From assembly GCF_051851475.1 (NCBI RefSeq), contig NZ_JBPUSJ010000004.1, positions 124,001 to 188,000 of the forward strand: DNA of 64,000 bases, read 5' to 3'. A program made the translations under genes and the position numbers. The DNA comes from Carboxylicivirga taeanensis. Lineage in GTDB: Bacteria > Bacteroidota > Bacteroidia > Bacteroidales > Marinilabiliaceae. The notes below the pieces were generated by a model that worked only from the letters and a program-made list of their open reading frames with translations, ran no database searches and was not told the origin of the DNA. Shown here piece after piece: positions 52,730 to 61,480 of the stretch (position 1 is the stretch's first letter; every line of letters starts with the position of its first letter).

Positions 52730-52882
52730 ATGTTTGATATGTTAAATATTTCTAAAACAACTCAAGGCATCATGATTATTAGTATGTTTGTGAAAGCAAT
52801 GCGTATAATTATGATGATAGCAGTTAACAATTTATTAAGGTTTTTAAGCAGCAGTATGGCAGAAATGCATAACGGCTGTTAG
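52730..52882 (+). CDS. Possible 50-residue hydrophobic peptide
   Basis: An open frame of 50 residues starts with ATG at 52730 (or 52739). It is rich in Ile, Met and Val, with one likely membrane-spanning stretch (IMIISMFVKAMRIIMMIAV). A GAAGG-like sequence overlaps the start region, and a terminator follows 36 bases after the stop, which is consistent with a short transcribed gene. No homologue is recognised, and chance remains a serious alternative because the surrounding DNA is AT-rich. Confidence 0.3.
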   Translation: MFDMLNISKTTQGIMIISMFVKAMRIIMMIAVNNLLRFLSSSMAEMHNGC

Positions 52883-52917
52883 GAATTTTATATAAATAAT
52901 AGAAATAAAAATTCAGG

Positions 52918-52943
52918 AGGCCGGTTAATACCGGCCTTTTTTA
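52918..52943 (+). terminator. Rho-independent terminator
   Basis: AGGCCGG (52918-52924) pairs with CCGGCCT (52931-52937) around TTAATA, followed by a T-run. It lies only about 20 bases before the Rnk-like gene, so it ends a transcript coming from the chemoreceptor or the small frame. Confidence 0.85.
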
Positions 52944-52957
52944 TTAAACAATAACTT

Positions 52958-53368
52958 ATGAAACATTTAATTATTAATCAAAACGATTCGGCCCGCATAA
53001 AACGTCTCGTTGCGGATAGTAATAACCGAAAAAAGTATCAGACCAAGGAAATCTACAATCTTCTGCAGGAGATTGATAAGGGAAAATGTTTTGCTCCTGA
53101 AAATGTGCCTCCCCAGGTAGTAACCATGAATTCAATTGTGCGCATTCGCTACATGGATACGGGGCGAACAGTGGATATTCAGATTGTATACCCCGACCAG
53201 GCTGATATCAAAAAAAATAAACTGTCAATTTTTGCACCTATTGCAACGGCTTTGTTGGGCTATCAGAAAGGTGATACCATTGAGTGGGAAGTGCCAAAAG
53301 GGACTATTACTTTGCTCATCGAAGAGATCCTTTATCAGCCGGAGCAGGCGGGTGATTTCCATTTGTAA
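52958..53368 (+). CDS. GreA/Rnk-like transcription factor
   Basis: A 136-residue protein matching the C-terminal FKBP-like domain of GreA/GreB and the Rnk family: VTMNSIVRIRYMDTG near residue 50, then VDIQIVYPDQADIKKNKLSIFAPIATALLGY and KGDTIEWEVPKG. It lacks the long coiled-coil of true Gre factors and has a short N-terminal helical part instead, as in Rnk. Such proteins bind RNA polymerase near the secondary channel and modulate elongation or nucleoside diphosphate kinase expression. It has no operon partner here. Confidence 0.87.
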   Translation: MKHLIINQNDSARIKRLVADSNNRKKYQTKEIYNLLQEIDKGKCFAPENVPPQVVTMNSIVRIRYMDTGRTVDIQIVYPDQADIKKNKLSIFAPIATALLGYQKGDTIEWEVPKGTITLLIEEILYQPEQAGDFHL

Positions 53369-53874
53369 TGAGAAGAGCTTATGAGTAAAGGCTGTCCACT
53401 TTTTACAGAGGTCAGCCTTCGCTATTGAACAGGCTATAATTGCACCTGAATTTATTTTCTTTATCCCACCATTATTTACCCCATCTATCCGCCATTTAAT
53501 TCTTGGTTGGATGCTTGATCTTCATTTAATTTTTGCACTTTTCCAATAGCAGGCGTGCTAAAAACTCACCATTTTTAGGCTTCATTGCTCTTCTTTTTTG
53601 CCATTGTTCTAACAATAGGTTGGCACTTGAGGCGCAACTTTGTTTCCTCCATTTATTGTGAGTGCTGCCGCGTTTTAGGTATCGTCTAAATGATTTTAAA
53701 AATCGTCTAACCCGCTTGGGTTCTGCATTCTCAAAAATGGCGATTATCCATATTTGGACATGATTGAAAGAAATACAGATGATTTAAGAAAGGACTCTGA
53801 CGGGCTGCCAATAAATTTGAAGCAATTAAAAGTTACAACTAATTAAATTATCAATTTTCTAAATCATCGTTAGT
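53369..53874. other. Long non-coding region before the GH18 locus
   Basis: About 500 bases without a credible gene. It holds a 10-base hairpin (AAGGCTGTCC with GGTCAGCCTT, 53388-53419) with no T-run, a pair of 9-base direct repeats (53681 and 53702), and a TAAATTTG -7-like element at 53812-53819, about 55 bases before the next gene. Confidence 0.55.
53681..53710 (+). repeat. Direct repeat pair ATCGTCTAA, 21-base period
   Basis: ATCGTCTAA occurs at 53681-53689 and 53702-53710. A 21-base period equals two helical turns, so a dimeric regulator could bind both copies on one face of the DNA. It lies about 100 bases upstream of the -7-like element of the GH18 locus. Confidence 0.5.
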
Positions 53875-55008
53875 ATGAAAAAGTTTTTTACCCTATTATG
53901 TGTATGTGGTGCACTCTTCAGCACCGAGCTATCCGCTCAAACAGATATAACACCATCACGTTATAAATTTAATACACTGCCAACCGGACCATATAGTTTA
54001 GATAAACAAGTAAGTGGTTCCAATCCAACACCAAGTGATCAGGATGTTAAAGATCATTGGAACAATGGATTTATTGTAATTGGAAACCCTAACATGGCCA
54101 CATCATTAACCTTTGATGGAACAGGACCAGGAGATATTCTTAACAGCTATTTTCAGGTGATCGATATGGGAGGTGAAGTTGGCAAAGTGTTGTTAATGAA
54201 AGGCAGTGAGTCTACCTTCCCTTACGGACAAGCCGGGAAGCCAGGTTTTAGCCTTGGCTGGTGGAGTATGATGTTGTTCACTGATATAAACAGTACACCT
54301 GCTGTAGCAGATTTTCTACCAGATGGCATTAGTGGTAGCGAAGCGACTCAAGAGCAGTTAGCTGAGGCTGAAGCTCAGGCTACCGTTCGTATGCGCGTTG
54401 TATTCCACATTCATCAGAATGCGATTAGTACTTCTAGTAAGTTATTTGATATACTCGGATATACTTATACCAATAATGCAAAAAAAGATGGAGCAAATCT
54501 GGATGCGACCCGTGAATTTAAAAGTGGTGACTTTACAGATGTGGTGTTCAATGAAGAAACTGAAGAAGAAGAAATAACATATAATGCCGATAAATGGATT
54601 GCCTGTGAATACGATTTTTCAGCACCCGAAGTGGCTGGTACGCCTTTGCGATTTAATTTGCGTATGGGTGGCAATGCCCAAAGCACTGCTTTATTAATTA
54701 AAGAGATTACATTTACAGCTAATCCAACAGGAGCCCCTGTTGAATTCGAAGAATTAACACTTACATCCAACCCGGTGGCTACCAGTATTGAGCCTGAGTT
54801 GGAAGCCACTAAACTTCAATGGCATTCAACAGCTGGTCAGTTGCATTTGAAAAATGTAACCGTTAACACCGCATTAGAGGTTTACTCAATGACTGGTCAG
54901 TTAATGGTTGCACAAAATGCTACACAGCCTGAAGTAAGTCTTGCTTTAGCGAAGGGCATTTATATTGTTCGTTCAGGAAATCAGACAACGAAGGTTGCAG
55001 TTCAATAA
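53875..55008 (+). CDS. T9SS-exported protein of unknown function
   Basis: A 377-residue secreted protein with a signal peptide (LSAQ). Its last 70 residues form a type IX secretion sorting domain: LHLKNVTVNTALEVYSMTGQLMV and the closing GIYIVRSGNQTTKVAV pattern. The body is beta-rich, with GTGPGDILNSYFQVID and a RMRVVFHIHQN strand; its shape suggests a jelly-roll or carbohydrate-binding fold, but I recognise no family. It is the first gene of the GH18-SusCD locus and is separated from GH18 by a terminator, so it may be expressed at a higher level than the rest, for example as a surface binding protein. Confidence 0.72.
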   Translation: MKKFFTLLCVCGALFSTELSAQTDITPSRYKFNTLPTGPYSLDKQVSGSNPTPSDQDVKDHWNNGFIVIGNPNMATSLTFDGTGPGDILNSYFQVIDMGGEVGKVLLMKGSESTFPYGQAGKPGFSLGWWSMMLFTDINSTPAVADFLPDGISGSEATQEQLAEAEAQATVRMRVVFHIHQNAISTSSKLFDILGYTYTNNAKKDGANLDATREFKSGDFTDVVFNEETEEEEITYNADKWIACEYDFSAPEVAGTPLRFNLRMGGNAQSTALLIKEITFTANPTGAPVEFEELTLTSNPVATSIEPELEATKLQWHSTAGQLHLKNVTVNTALEVYSMTGQLMVAQNATQPEVSLALAKGIYIVRSGNQTTKVAVQ

Positions 55009-55018
55009 ATGATTAATG

Positions 55019-55060
55019 AGCATAACGGCCAGGTAGCAGGTATTGGCCGTTATGCTTTTT
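55019..55060 (+). terminator. Terminator between the T9SS protein and GH18 genes
   Basis: A perfect 13-base stem (55019-55031 with 55044-55056) followed by TTTT. The GH18 ATG is only 20 bases beyond, so partial read-through is probably needed to express the rest of the locus. Confidence 0.8.
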
Positions 55061-55079
55061 CTGTTAAAAGGAGGGAAAG

Positions 55080-57599
55080 ATGAATAAATTACTCGTATTG
55101 TTTTTCGCAATGTGTCTGTCTGTTTTTAATGCTGCAGCACAGGTAGACAACTATGCATTAAAACTTAGTTCCGGTGGTTCGGTATCTGTGCCAGCTATTG
55201 ACGAACTCAATCAATTAGATAGCTATACATTACAATTCTGGATGAATCCGGATGTATGGACAAATGGTGCCACCATTTTGGCTAGGGGCAATGGTGCCGA
55301 GGAGTATAGTATTAAACTGGCCAGTGAAAATAATTTAACCATTCAGGCTGGAGCAGAACAGTTAACCATTACTTCACCATTATTAACAGCTGGTAGCTGG
55401 AACCAGGTGAGTGTGGTGTATGAGCAAGGAAATGCCGATATTTTTATTAATAATGAGATAATTGATTCTCGTGCAATCAATTTAAACTTTCCGGCAAGCA
55501 ACAGTGGCGTGGTTGTAGGAGGCAATAATTACGAAGGACGGATTGATGAGCTGCGTATATGGAAAGCCGCCATTACTGATAATTTTTTTCAACTGTGGCG
55601 CAACACCGTTAATAAGCACCACCCTAACTATAAAGAATTAGTCGTTTACTACAAGTTTGATCAAAATTTGTGTCCCGATGTTGTGGACTATTGTTTTAAA
55701 CACCACGGAAGCTTTCAGTCAGGAGCTGAACGTCAGCTGGTAAACGATAACACCGCCTTTAAATACCGTCGTTCGGTTGCCTATTCCGATTTTGGTCGTT
55801 GGGCCGACCGTGAGATTGATCACGATAAGTATTTGCTATCCAACGATCTCATCCTTTTATCCATTAGCACCGATAAAACTGGTAAAGTGACGGTGCCATT
55901 TCCTTATAACGAAGGTCAGGTATCTAATGGTAACTACCTGGGCGAATATCAAGGCCGCAAAGGCGTATTGGCTCTACATGGGCAAGGAGCTCAGATGAAT
56001 GTAGGACCGGATGCGCTTAACCCAAATGATAAATATTCGTTCTCAACCTGGATTTATCTGGAAGAGTGGACCGAAGGGGCTTATATTTTCAAAAAAGAAA
56101 AATCTCCAACTGAGGGTTTCTCAATCCGTTTGGGCGATGAAGCTAAAAAAAGAATTTATGTACGCGTAAATGGTGTAGATTATAGCCGAATTAACTATAT
56201 GAAAGTGGGCGAATGGGTGCACTTGGGAGTTGCTGCTTATTCTACTGTAAAAAACCAGGTTTATCAAACCACCTTTAATGGTGAAACCTATTACGCTGTT
56301 AATAATAACCAGGAAGTGAATAGCTACACGCTAACTGGTTTAGAAGAGACTCCTGCTTTGATTGGGGTGAATCTGAATGCCAAGTTTGATGAGACTGTTC
56401 TATGGAATGCCTATCGTTCATCGGGTAACATGGCAGCGGCTATGACAGATACACCCATGCCTAGCGACACACGCAAAGTCGAAGCCCAAACACTATTTAC
56501 TGTAGATTCGTATTGGAATTACGATAATCCGGATAATGTGGGTTACGACTCCTATTCGGCTAAGCATTTTATCAATATCATGCGCGATCATTACAAAGGT
56601 CACCGTGGCTATAAAATAAGGGGTGGTCTGCACAGCTTCTCAGGCTGGGAAAATGCTTTTGCCGATCCTGCTTTCCGCAGTACATTCGCTTCTGAAATTG
56701 CCAGAGTAGCCGAGCAGTTCGACGGAATTGATCTTGATTTTGAATGGTGTTACTCAGGTGCCTGTTGGGAGGATTATGGTAAAGTAATTGAGGAAATTAG
56801 AGCTCAATTTCCGGCCGATAAGATACTGACCGTAACACCTCACTATGTATCTTATGAGTTGCCATATCAATACGTGGATATGGTGGATTATTTCCCATTT
56901 CAAATTTATGGTCCGGGTAAGCACGTGTTTCTTTGGGAAACCTATCAGGATGCTTTAACGCGTTTTACAGCCAATGGCCGTTACCCATTAGATAAAATAG
57001 TTCTGTCTTATGCAACCACTACTTCAAGAGGGTATGATCCGGCAACAGACGCGCAGCTCAGTGTTCCTCCGATTGGTGTTCGAAACGGCTTGCTTGACGG
57101 AGGTTACACGCCTGATATGAATAGCGTTATTGATGCAACTGGCAACCGTCGTTATATAACCGGCTATAACCAGGTAATCGATCGTTGTGAGTTTATTCAC
57201 GATAACGACTTGGGTGGTATCATGTATTGGGACATGGGGAACGATGTGAAAACTTCACATCCTTATAGCCTGGTAAAAGCTGCCAGTTACTCGTTGCACA
57301 GTAATGTCGATACTTTGGTAACTGATGTAAACTCAACACCAACTGCTATTCCTAATAAACCTGTTACACAGAGTTCTATCCGTGTTTACCCTAATCCGGC
57401 CACTAACTACGTAAATGTTGAGTTGCCCGAAGGCGAGGAAGTAAAGCAGGTGGTATTGGTGAATAGCGGGAACGGTAAAATTATTAACCGTCAGCAGCAA
57501 ACCACCATTAATACCTCAGACGTTAGTAAAGGTATGTACATCCTAAAAGTGACTTCCCAATCTGGGAAGCATTATCAGGTAAAGGTGGTGATTGAATAA
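55080..57599 (+). CDS. GH18 chitinase/endo-beta-N-acetylglucosaminidase with LamG domains, T9SS-exported
   Basis: An 839-residue secreted enzyme: signal peptide (AAAQ), a LamG/concanavalin-like domain (about 25-190, LQFWMNPDVW, GRIDELRIWK), a second LamG-like domain (about 300-440, FSTWIYLEEW), GH18 (about 470-740), and a T9SS sorting domain (about 765-839, VYPNPATNYVNV). DGIDLDFEW at about 548-556 is the complete DxxDxDxE motif with E555 as the acid, and GGIMYWDMGND closes the barrel. It could act on chitin or, like EndoF/H-type GH18 enzymes, on the N-glycan chitobiose core; the neighbours fit both. Confidence 0.93.
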   Translation: MNKLLVLFFAMCLSVFNAAAQVDNYALKLSSGGSVSVPAIDELNQLDSYTLQFWMNPDVWTNGATILARGNGAEEYSIKLASENNLTIQAGAEQLTITSPLLTAGSWNQVSVVYEQGNADIFINNEIIDSRAINLNFPASNSGVVVGGNNYEGRIDELRIWKAAITDNFFQLWRNTVNKHHPNYKELVVYYKFDQNLCPDVVDYCFKHHGSFQSGAERQLVNDNTAFKYRRSVAYSDFGRWADREIDHDKYLLSNDLILLSISTDKTGKVTVPFPYNEGQVSNGNYLGEYQGRKGVLALHGQGAQMNVGPDALNPNDKYSFSTWIYLEEWTEGAYIFKKEKSPTEGFSIRLGDEAKKRIYVRVNGVDYSRINYMKVGEWVHLGVAAYSTVKNQVYQTTFNGETYYAVNNNQEVNSYTLTGLEETPALIGVNLNAKFDETVLWNAYRSSGNMAAAMTDTPMPSDTRKVEAQTLFTVDSYWNYDNPDNVGYDSYSAKHFINIMRDHYKGHRGYKIRGGLHSFSGWENAFADPAFRSTFASEIARVAEQFDGIDLDFEWCYSGACWEDYGKVIEEIRAQFPADKILTVTPHYVSYELPYQYVDMVDYFPFQIYGPGKHVFLWETYQDALTRFTANGRYPLDKIVLSYATTTSRGYDPATDAQLSVPPIGVRNGLLDGGYTPDMNSVIDATGNRRYITGYNQVIDRCEFIHDNDLGGIMYWDMGNDVKTSHPYSLVKAASYSLHSNVDTLVTDVNSTPTAIPNKPVTQSSIRVYPNPATNYVNVELPEGEEVKQVVLVNSGNGKIINRQQQTTINTSDVSKGMYILKVTSQSGKHYQVKVVIE

Positions 57600-57639
57600 T
57601 ATTACTCAGAAGGGAATTAGAATTTAAACATAAAAGAAG

Positions 57640-58230
57640 ATGAATAAACTAAAGGGATTGTTATGTCTGGTCATGGTCATGGTTATCTGGTCCGGATGTG
57701 ACAAGGATGATAAGGAGTTTGGCGATCTGACATTGCCCTCCGAGTTACAAATCGTGAGTATTACCGATTCCGTGGGTATCTATGATTATAATTTTATAAA
57801 TCCAGAGCCTACAGACACAACTTATGTGCGTTATTACCTTCAAAAGGACAGTGTGTTTCTGGCGGACGGTAGTTTTGATAAAATGGAAGTGGATACCGTT
57901 TATTATGAAGGTAAAACGGCAAAATTATATACGCTGCCAACCATTTTATTACCAAAGTATAAAAACCGTCTTTACATCCGCTTAAGCTCTAATGCGCGAT
58001 GGACAGCACCTACTATTCCTTTTAGTTCTGAGCGTGCAACCTGGATTAGAAATGCAAAAGTAGGTGGAGTGGGTGATGCGATTATTGACTATAACATCAA
58101 TCCTCGCTCGTCAAATCCCAACAGTACAGTGTCTACCCGAAGAAAGGTTCAGACACAGTACATAACAACTCAAGACAGCACAATCATGTATAAGCTTCAG
58201 TTTTCGCAAAAATCAATGATTGAAGAATAA
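57640..58230 (+). CDS. Putative surface lipoprotein of the GH18 locus
   Basis: A 196-residue lipoprotein (WSGC, Cys20) with a DKDDKE linker. The remainder is mostly beta-strand, with NFINPEPTDTTYVRYYLQ and IRLSSNARWTAP segments, and has no recognised domain. It lies between the GH18 gene and susC, 40 bases after the first and about 17 before the second, where surface glycan-binding proteins (SusE/SGBP-like) or small accessory domains are often found. A role in binding GlcNAc-containing glycans is a guess from position only. Confidence 0.6.
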   Translation: MNKLKGLLCLVMVMVIWSGCDKDDKEFGDLTLPSELQIVSITDSVGIYDYNFINPEPTDTTYVRYYLQKDSVFLADGSFDKMEVDTVYYEGKTAKLYTLPTILLPKYKNRLYIRLSSNARWTAPTIPFSSERATWIRNAKVGGVGDAIIDYNINPRSSNPNSTVSTRRKVQTQYITTQDSTIMYKLQFSQKSMIEE

Positions 58231-58247
58231 CCTAAGTGACTAAAGTG

Positions 58248-61200
58248 ATGAAGAAGATATATAATGCACTTGCAATAATTTTTATTTGGCTGTCAGGCAT
58301 ATCCGTCATGGCACAAGATATTACTATTACGGGTAACGTAAAGGATGACACCGATATGGGACTGCCTGGTGCTTCTGTAATAGTTAAAGGATCAACCGTT
58401 GGAACCATAACCGATATCGATGGTAATTTTAGCTTAAAAGTTCCAGGCGAAGAGAGTGTGATCAGTTTTTCGTTTGTTGGCTTCAAAAATCAGGAGTTCA
58501 AAGTAGGAAGTCAGCGCGTGTTTAATGTAAAAATGAGTAGTAACCTCGATTTGGACGAGGTGGTAATTGTAGGTTTTGGTACTCAGAAAAAAGCGAATGC
58601 GACTGGAGCTGTTAAAACCATTGATACAAAAGCCATTGATTCGCGTCCTATTGCCAACGTGGCAGATGGTTTGCAGGGAGTTATTGCTGGTTTGAACATT
58701 ACAAACGATAATGGTGGGGCGCCCGGTCAGAGTATGGATATTAATATCCGTGGTGCCGGTACAATTGGTGAAGGCTCCAGCTCTAGCCCATTGGTACTGA
58801 TTGACGGAATGGAAGGCGATATTTCTACCGTTAACCCCAACGATATTGAAAATATTTCGGTACTGAAGGATGCAGCATCGGCTTCTATTTATGGTTCCCG
58901 TGCACCATTTGGGGTAATTCTGATTACTACTAAATCAGGTAATCGTAAAAAGGAATTTACCTACTCATCCAACGTACGGTTATCACAACCTTTGAATGTG
59001 CCCGACCCGGTAGATTCGTACACCTATGCTTTAATGGTTAACGATGCCTTTATTAACGCAGGAGGTAGCGCACAGTTTGGTCAATCTAATCTGGATAAGA
59101 TCCTGCGCTACCAAAGAGGTGAGCTGGAGCATGGTACAGAGGCACACCCTTTCCAAAACTACTGGTTAAACGGTCAGCAGGCCTATGGTAACACCAACTG
59201 GTACGAGGAGCATTTGAACAGCATTGTGCCATCACATGAGCATAACCTTAGCTTAAGTGGAGGTGGTGATAAAGTGATTTACTATTTCTCAGGTAACTAC
59301 CTTAAGCAGAACGGTCTATTTAGATATGCTGATGACTTTTTTGAACGATTTTCTATTAATGGGCGTGTGAATGTTAAACTTAACGATAAACTGGATTTAA
59401 CCTGGAACACCCGTTTGGTAACAACAGAAAACAATAAGCCTAGTGCCATGGGATCTTTATTTTTCCATAACCTGGGCCGTCGTCCATCAAACGTACCGGT
59501 TTATTTGCCAAATGGCGAATACAATCCACAATCACTCATACCATCCTTAACAAATGGTGGTCGCCAAGTACAGAAGAACCAGCAGCTTTACAATCAGGCT
59601 AAACTGACCTTTGAACCAATTAGAGATTGGAAATTTTATGCTGATTTTGGTAGTCGCATTGAAAACCCGCGCAATACCCGTCAGTTTAAGAAACTACAGC
59701 AAACACTGCCTGATGGGACACAAGAGTATTTTGGTGTGCTTGAAGGAGTGAATGATATCTCAGATATTCGTGATAATGGTACTTTCAGACGCCAGCCACC
59801 GGCAGGCACCAACTATTACGAAAAAGGATATGGCTATGTGAACTATGTGAATACCAACTTCCGAAGTGATTATGAGTTGAAGCGTAATAAGCATTTCTTT
59901 AAGGTATTGGCTGGTGTGCAAACTGAGTATTTTTACACCGAGACAGCTCGTATTGCCTCAGATGATATATTATTGGATGATCTGCCATTTTTGCCATCAT
60001 CGGCCGGTACGAATCCTATGATGTCTGAAAAGAAAGGTGAATGGTCGAACTTGGGTATTTTCTCGCGTGTGAACTATGTATACGACGATAAGTATATGTT
60101 CGAAGCAAATGTTCGCGGAGATGCCGCATCTCGTTTCCCTCAGGATAAGCGTTGGGGCGTGTTTCCATCATTCTCTTTAGGATGGAACCTGGCACGTGAA
60201 GGCTTTATGACTGGGTTAGCCAACAGCGGCTTTGAAGTGATTAAATTAAGAGCTTCTTATGGACAGTTGGGTAACCAAAACACCTCCAGCTTTTACCCAT
60301 ATTTCCAGAAAATGTTGCCTACTTTAGGGGGCTTTGTTTTAGCGGGCGATAATGCCATGATTTTGGAAGCTCCAGTGCCATTTACAACCGACTTAACCTG
60401 GGAGCGTATTGAAAATATTGGAGCAGGTGTTGATTTTGCCTTTTGGGGAAACCGTTTTGGTGGTTCGTTCGATTGGTACCGCAGAACAACCAAAGATATG
60501 GTTGGTCCGGCTAAGCCACTGCCTGGAGTGTTTGGTGCTGAGCCACCTAAAACAAACAATGCAGAGTTAAGAACCGACGGTTGGGAATTGGAATTATTCT
60601 ATCGCGATCGTATTGGAGCCGATTTTAGCTACGACATCTCTGTGTCGGTAAGTGACTACCAGAGTGAAGTCACCAAATACGATAGTCCGGATGGCAACAT
60701 CGAGGAGTTCTTCGAAGGCAAAAAGATGGGTGATATCTGGGGTTACCAGGTTGAAGGCATCGCTAAAAGTGATTTGGAGATGGAAGAGTGGTTGGCACAT
60801 ACTTCTCAAACCAGCTTAGGTGATAAGTGGGGTGCTGGCGATTTCATGTACAAAGATATCGATAACTCAGGGAGTGTGAATGTGGGTGGTAACTCGGTGC
60901 ATGATCCGGGTGATTTAACGGTAATTGGTAATGCCACACCGCGCTACTTATATGGTCTTCGCCTGGGAGGTAAATATAAATTTATCGATTTCAGTGTTTT
61001 CTTTCAGGGCGTGGGCAAGCGCGATGTTTTCTTTAAAGACAGCTCGACTTTCTTTGGTTTCTCTGCTCCTTGGCAACGGACACTTTTCAACGATCACCTG
61101 GACTATTTCCGACCAGCTGGTCACCCTCTGGGAGCAAATCTGGATCCATATTACGCGCGTTTACGAACCACAGGTAATAACCGCCATGTAAACGATTATT

Positions 61201-61448
61201 ACATGCAGGATGCGTCCTACATCCGACTTAAAAACGTTCAGGTTGGCTTTAATTTGCCAAAAACCAATTTTATGTCCAAATACATCCAAAAAGGACGTAT
61301 TTATTTCTCTGCCGAAAACTTATGGACGTATACAAATCTGATGATTTTGGATCCTGAGGCGATTGGTAATGGAGCCGACGAATATGGTTCTGGAAAAACA
61401 TACCCAATGTATGCCACTTTCGCAGTTGGATTATCTGTAACATTTTAA
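58248..61448 (+). CDS. SusC/RagA TonB-dependent transporter of the GH18 locus
   Basis: A SusC protein of about 1066 residues from ATG 58248; a GTG at 58236 is also in frame. Signal peptide ends SVMAQ. The carboxypeptidase-regulatory-like domain (about 25-100, NVKDDTDMGLPGASVIVKG), TonB-box segment LDEVVIVGFGTQKK, plug (about 110-230), and a barrel ending ATFAVGLSVTF follow. It has no STN domain, so it is not signalling through a FecR. With the SusD 32 bases downstream it would import GlcNAc-containing oligosaccharides released by GH18. Confidence 0.94.
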   Translation: MKKIYNALAIIFIWLSGISVMAQDITITGNVKDDTDMGLPGASVIVKGSTVGTITDIDGNFSLKVPGEESVISFSFVGFKNQEFKVGSQRVFNVKMSSNLDLDEVVIVGFGTQKKANATGAVKTIDTKAIDSRPIANVADGLQGVIAGLNITNDNGGAPGQSMDINIRGAGTIGEGSSSSPLVLIDGMEGDISTVNPNDIENISVLKDAASASIYGSRAPFGVILITTKSGNRKKEFTYSSNVRLSQPLNVPDPVDSYTYALMVNDAFINAGGSAQFGQSNLDKILRYQRGELEHGTEAHPFQNYWLNGQQAYGNTNWYEEHLNSIVPSHEHNLSLSGGGDKVIYYFSGNYLKQNGLFRYADDFFERFSINGRVNVKLNDKLDLTWNTRLVTTENNKPSAMGSLFFHNLGRRPSNVPVYLPNGEYNPQSLIPSLTNGGRQVQKNQQLYNQAKLTFEPIRDWKFYADFGSRIENPRNTRQFKKLQQTLPDGTQEYFGVLEGVNDISDIRDNGTFRRQPPAGTNYYEKGYGYVNYVNTNFRSDYELKRNKHFFKVLAGVQTEYFYTETARIASDDILLDDLPFLPSSAGTNPMMSEKKGEWSNLGIFSRVNYVYDDKYMFEANVRGDAASRFPQDKRWGVFPSFSLGWNLAREGFMTGLANSGFEVIKLRASYGQLGNQNTSSFYPYFQKMLPTLGGFVLAGDNAMILEAPVPFTTDLTWERIENIGAGVDFAFWGNRFGGSFDWYRRTTKDMVGPAKPLPGVFGAEPPKTNNAELRTDGWELELFYRDRIGADFSYDISVSVSDYQSEVTKYDSPDGNIEEFFEGKKMGDIWGYQVEGIAKSDLEMEEWLAHTSQTSLGDKWGAGDFMYKDIDNSGSVNVGGNSVHDPGDLTVIGNATPRYLYGLRLGGKYKFIDFSVFFQGVGKRDVFFKDSSTFFGFSAPWQRTLFNDHLDYFRPAGHPLGANLDPYYARLRTTGNNRHVNDYYMQDASYIRLKNVQVGFNLPKTNFMSKYIQKGRIYFSAENLWTYTNLMILDPEAIGNGADEYGSGKTYPMYATFAVGLSVTF

Positions 61449-61480
61449 TAAACCGAAGTGACTACAAAAAAATATCAGCA

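Noticed and set aside
53530..53640. A short minus-strand frame (MAKKKSNEA) in the gap before the GH18 locus.
   Set aside because: It is only nine residues long and has no supporting context.
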